Shown here piece by piece: positions 62,650 to 64,000 of a stretch of DNA of 64,000 bases (its first letter is position 1; each line of letters begins with the position of its first letter). This DNA comes from Alphaproteobacteria bacterium. Its GTDB lineage: Bacteria > Pseudomonadota > Alphaproteobacteria > Micavibrionales > Micavibrionaceae. The notes under the pieces were generated by a model. It saw nothing but the letters and a program-made list of their open reading frames with translations, did no database searches and was not told where the DNA came from. A program made the translations under genes and the position numbers. The stretch lies in contig JAGRIU010000056.1 in the NCBI GenBank assembly GCA_020443075.1, positions 1 through 64,000 of the forward strand, written 5' to 3'.

Positions 62650-64000
62650 TGGATATGCCCCGCAGGTTGATAGGCACCGGCGGCCGCGCGCTGTTCCGGT
62701 GTGGCATTTTCATCTTCCAGCAAATATCCCGTCACCGGCGGGTGTATGGATAAATGTTGAGGATTAAGATAAAGCTGCGCGGCGTGTTGAACATGCGCTG
62801 CCGTAACGCTTTGCAGATCATCGGCCCAGTATTCAACGTCATCCAGACTGGCTCCGGCGGCCATAGCGCGCCCGATAATCATCGCCGGGCCGGCCACGCT
62901 ATCACGAGCATAAATCGCCGCATCACTCATCCGGCCAATCGCATCGCGCAGCTCTTCGGAGGTAACGCCATGCTGGGCGACTTTTTCCAGTTCGCGCTTG
63001 AGAGCCTTTTCGATCTCTTCGGGCTTCTTTCCTTCCACCGGAACACCGTAAACCCACAGGCTGGAATCACTCCAGCGCGCGCTGTCATAGTCCAGCCCCG
63101 CATCACTGGCGATTTTTTGCTCGCTTACCAAAGCTTTATACAGACGCGAAGTCGGTCCACCGCCCAGTATTTCCGCCAGAACCTCCAGCGCCAAAGACGC
63201 TTGTTTATCCAAACGCAGACTTGGCGCGCGGTAGAGAATTTGCACGACAGGCTGGCGAATCGCCGCTGATTTATATTCGATCTTTTGCGGGTGCTGCGGC
63301 AAAGCTGACGGACGGTAAGCGCGCGTCGGCACCGCACGTGCAGGAATACTGCCGTAAATGCTGATGGCTTTCGAAAATACATCCGCCGGACTGACGTCAC
63401 CGGAGACAATCAAAATCGCGTTATTGGGCTGATACCATAGATCGTAAAAAGCCTTGGCCGTATCCCAGTCCAGTTTTTCCATCTCGGGCTTCCAGCCGAT
63501 AATAGGCCTTCCGTAAGGATGCTGTCCAAAGGCCGCCTTGTCCATTTTCTCGCCGAACAAAGCCCGCGGATCGTTGTCTGTGCGCTGACGTCGCTCTTCC
63601 AAAATAACATCACGCTCGGAGAGAACCTCGTTTTCCGGCGGATTTAAACCGCGCATCCGCCCGGCCTCCATCCGCATAACGGTTTCCAGCTTGTCCGAGG
63701 GCACGCTTTGGAAATAGGCCGTATAATCATAAGACGTAAAGGCGTTATCCTGCCCGCCCAGCTTTTTAATCGTTTTGGAAAACGCGCCGGGTGCCAGATC
63801 CGCCCCGCCGATCTGCGCCGAGCCTTTGAACATCAGATGCTCTAAAAAATGCGCAATCCCTGATTTGCCTTCCGGTTCGTTGGCGGCTCCGACCTTGTAC
63901 CAGACCATATGCGTTAAGACAGGCGCACGATTATTCGGCACGACAATGACCTGTAACCCGTTATCCAGCGTAAAGCTCTCGGCGTTGAAAATCTTTTCCC
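62646..64000 (-). CDS. M16-family zinc peptidase, N-terminal part outside the window
   Basis: The reading frame stays open to the window end, so the gene continues beyond it. Inside the window are 451 codons that include the partial N-terminal FTLDNGLQVIVVPNNRAP. The zinc motif HFLEH is in GIAHFLEHLMFKGSAQ, with the further Glu downstream (NAFTSYDYTAYFQSV region and the conserved E of VILEERRQR). It is the active subunit of an M16 pair with the inactive partner encoded next, as in the PqqL-like and YmxG-like pairs. A GTG at 63941 could be mistaken for a start but lies inside the conserved domain. Confidence 0.94.
   Translation of the reverse strand, partial: EKIFNAESFTLDNGLQVIVVPNNRAPVLTHMVWYKVGAANEPEGKSGIAHFLEHLMFKGSAQIGGADLAPGAFSKTIKKLGGQDNAFTSYDYTAYFQSVPSDKLETVMRMEAGRMRGLNPPENEVLSERDVILEERRQRTDNDPRALFGEKMDKAAFGQHPYGRPIIGWKPEMEKLDWDTAKAFYDLWYQPNNAILIVSGDVSPADVFSKAISIYGSIPARAVPTRAYRPSALPQHPQKIEYKSAAIRQPVVQILYRAPSLRLDKQASLALEVLAEILGGGPTSRLYKALVSEQKIASDAGLDYDSARWSDSSLWVYGVPVEGKKPEEIEKALKRELEKVAQHGVTSEELRDAIGRMSDAAIYARDSVAGPAMIIGRAMAAGASLDDVEYWADDLQSVTAAHVQHAAQLYLNPQHLSIHPPVTGYLLEDENATPEQRAAAGAYQPAGHIQ

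Overview
The window is 64 kb of a chromosome that reads as an alphaproteobacterium of moderate GC content. Evidence for this: ATP12-family F1-ATPase chaperone, Usg-family protein, SapC-family protein, heme A synthase of the Cox15/CtaA type, HrcA/CIRCE-controlled groESL, and the tuf-S10-spc-alpha order with secY, adk, rpsM, rpsK, rpoA and rplQ. CtaA and SdhB indicate aerobic respiration. The genus cannot be told from the sequence alone. A Micavibrio-like lineage is a guess, not a conclusion. No tRNA, rRNA, CRISPR array, transposase or prophage block was seen.

Region 1 (1-16538) is the ribosomal protein supercluster. It runs from the end of tuf through rpsJ-rplCDWB-rpsS-rplV-rpsC, rplP-rpmC-rpsQ, rplNXE-rpsNH-rplFR-rpsE-rpmD-rplO, secY-adk and rpsMK-rpoA-rplQ. 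Its gene order is ordinary but several junctions are not. A 66-codon AT-rich ORF sits between rplX and rplE. A predicted secreted HEXXH protein with its own promoter sits between rplO and secY. The rpsC-rplP gap (186 bases) holds a hairpin and a promoter-like sequence. The rpoA-rplQ gap holds two separate structured elements. Several ribosomal proteins (L3, L29, S17, L30, L17) carry long low-complexity tails.

Region 2 (16615-30590) holds usg, groES-groEL behind a CIRCE operator, a [2Fe-2S] ferredoxin, membrane proteins, ctaA, and a block of lineage-type unknown proteins (303, 1142 and 221 residues). After a gene-free stretch with a candidate small RNA come panB-panC and a DegP/HtrA protease.

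Region 3 (30774-40000) has a one-subunit glycyl-tRNA synthetase, a small HTH gene with a structured leader, an S49 peptidase, a TrmN6-like methyltransferase, a lytic transglycosylase, an acyl-CoA dehydrogenase, an exported cysteine-rich protein, a coiled-coil HTH protein and SapC.

Region 4 (40039-49006) groups genes for exopolysaccharide precursors (ugd, galE, an ExoY-like sugar transferase) with cysQ, an S24-fold repressor that seems to lack its catalytic pair, and a divergent XRE regulator. sdhB, a secreted unknown protein, yggU, nadC and nadA follow.

Region 5 (49118-64000) holds rarA, a DMT transporter, crcB, an RluA-family pseudouridine synthase, an AsmA-family protein, an ATP12-family protein, mutL, a two-module pentapeptide protein, pgi and an M16 peptidase pair cut by the window end.

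Two families of intergenic repeats run through the window. One is an approximately 95-base element with nested stems, present three times with covarying stem sequences. The other is a short hairpin family (stems of the CCCCGC/GCGGGG type), often in pairs bounded by GTCAT/ATGAC; one copy lies inside the rarA coding sequence.
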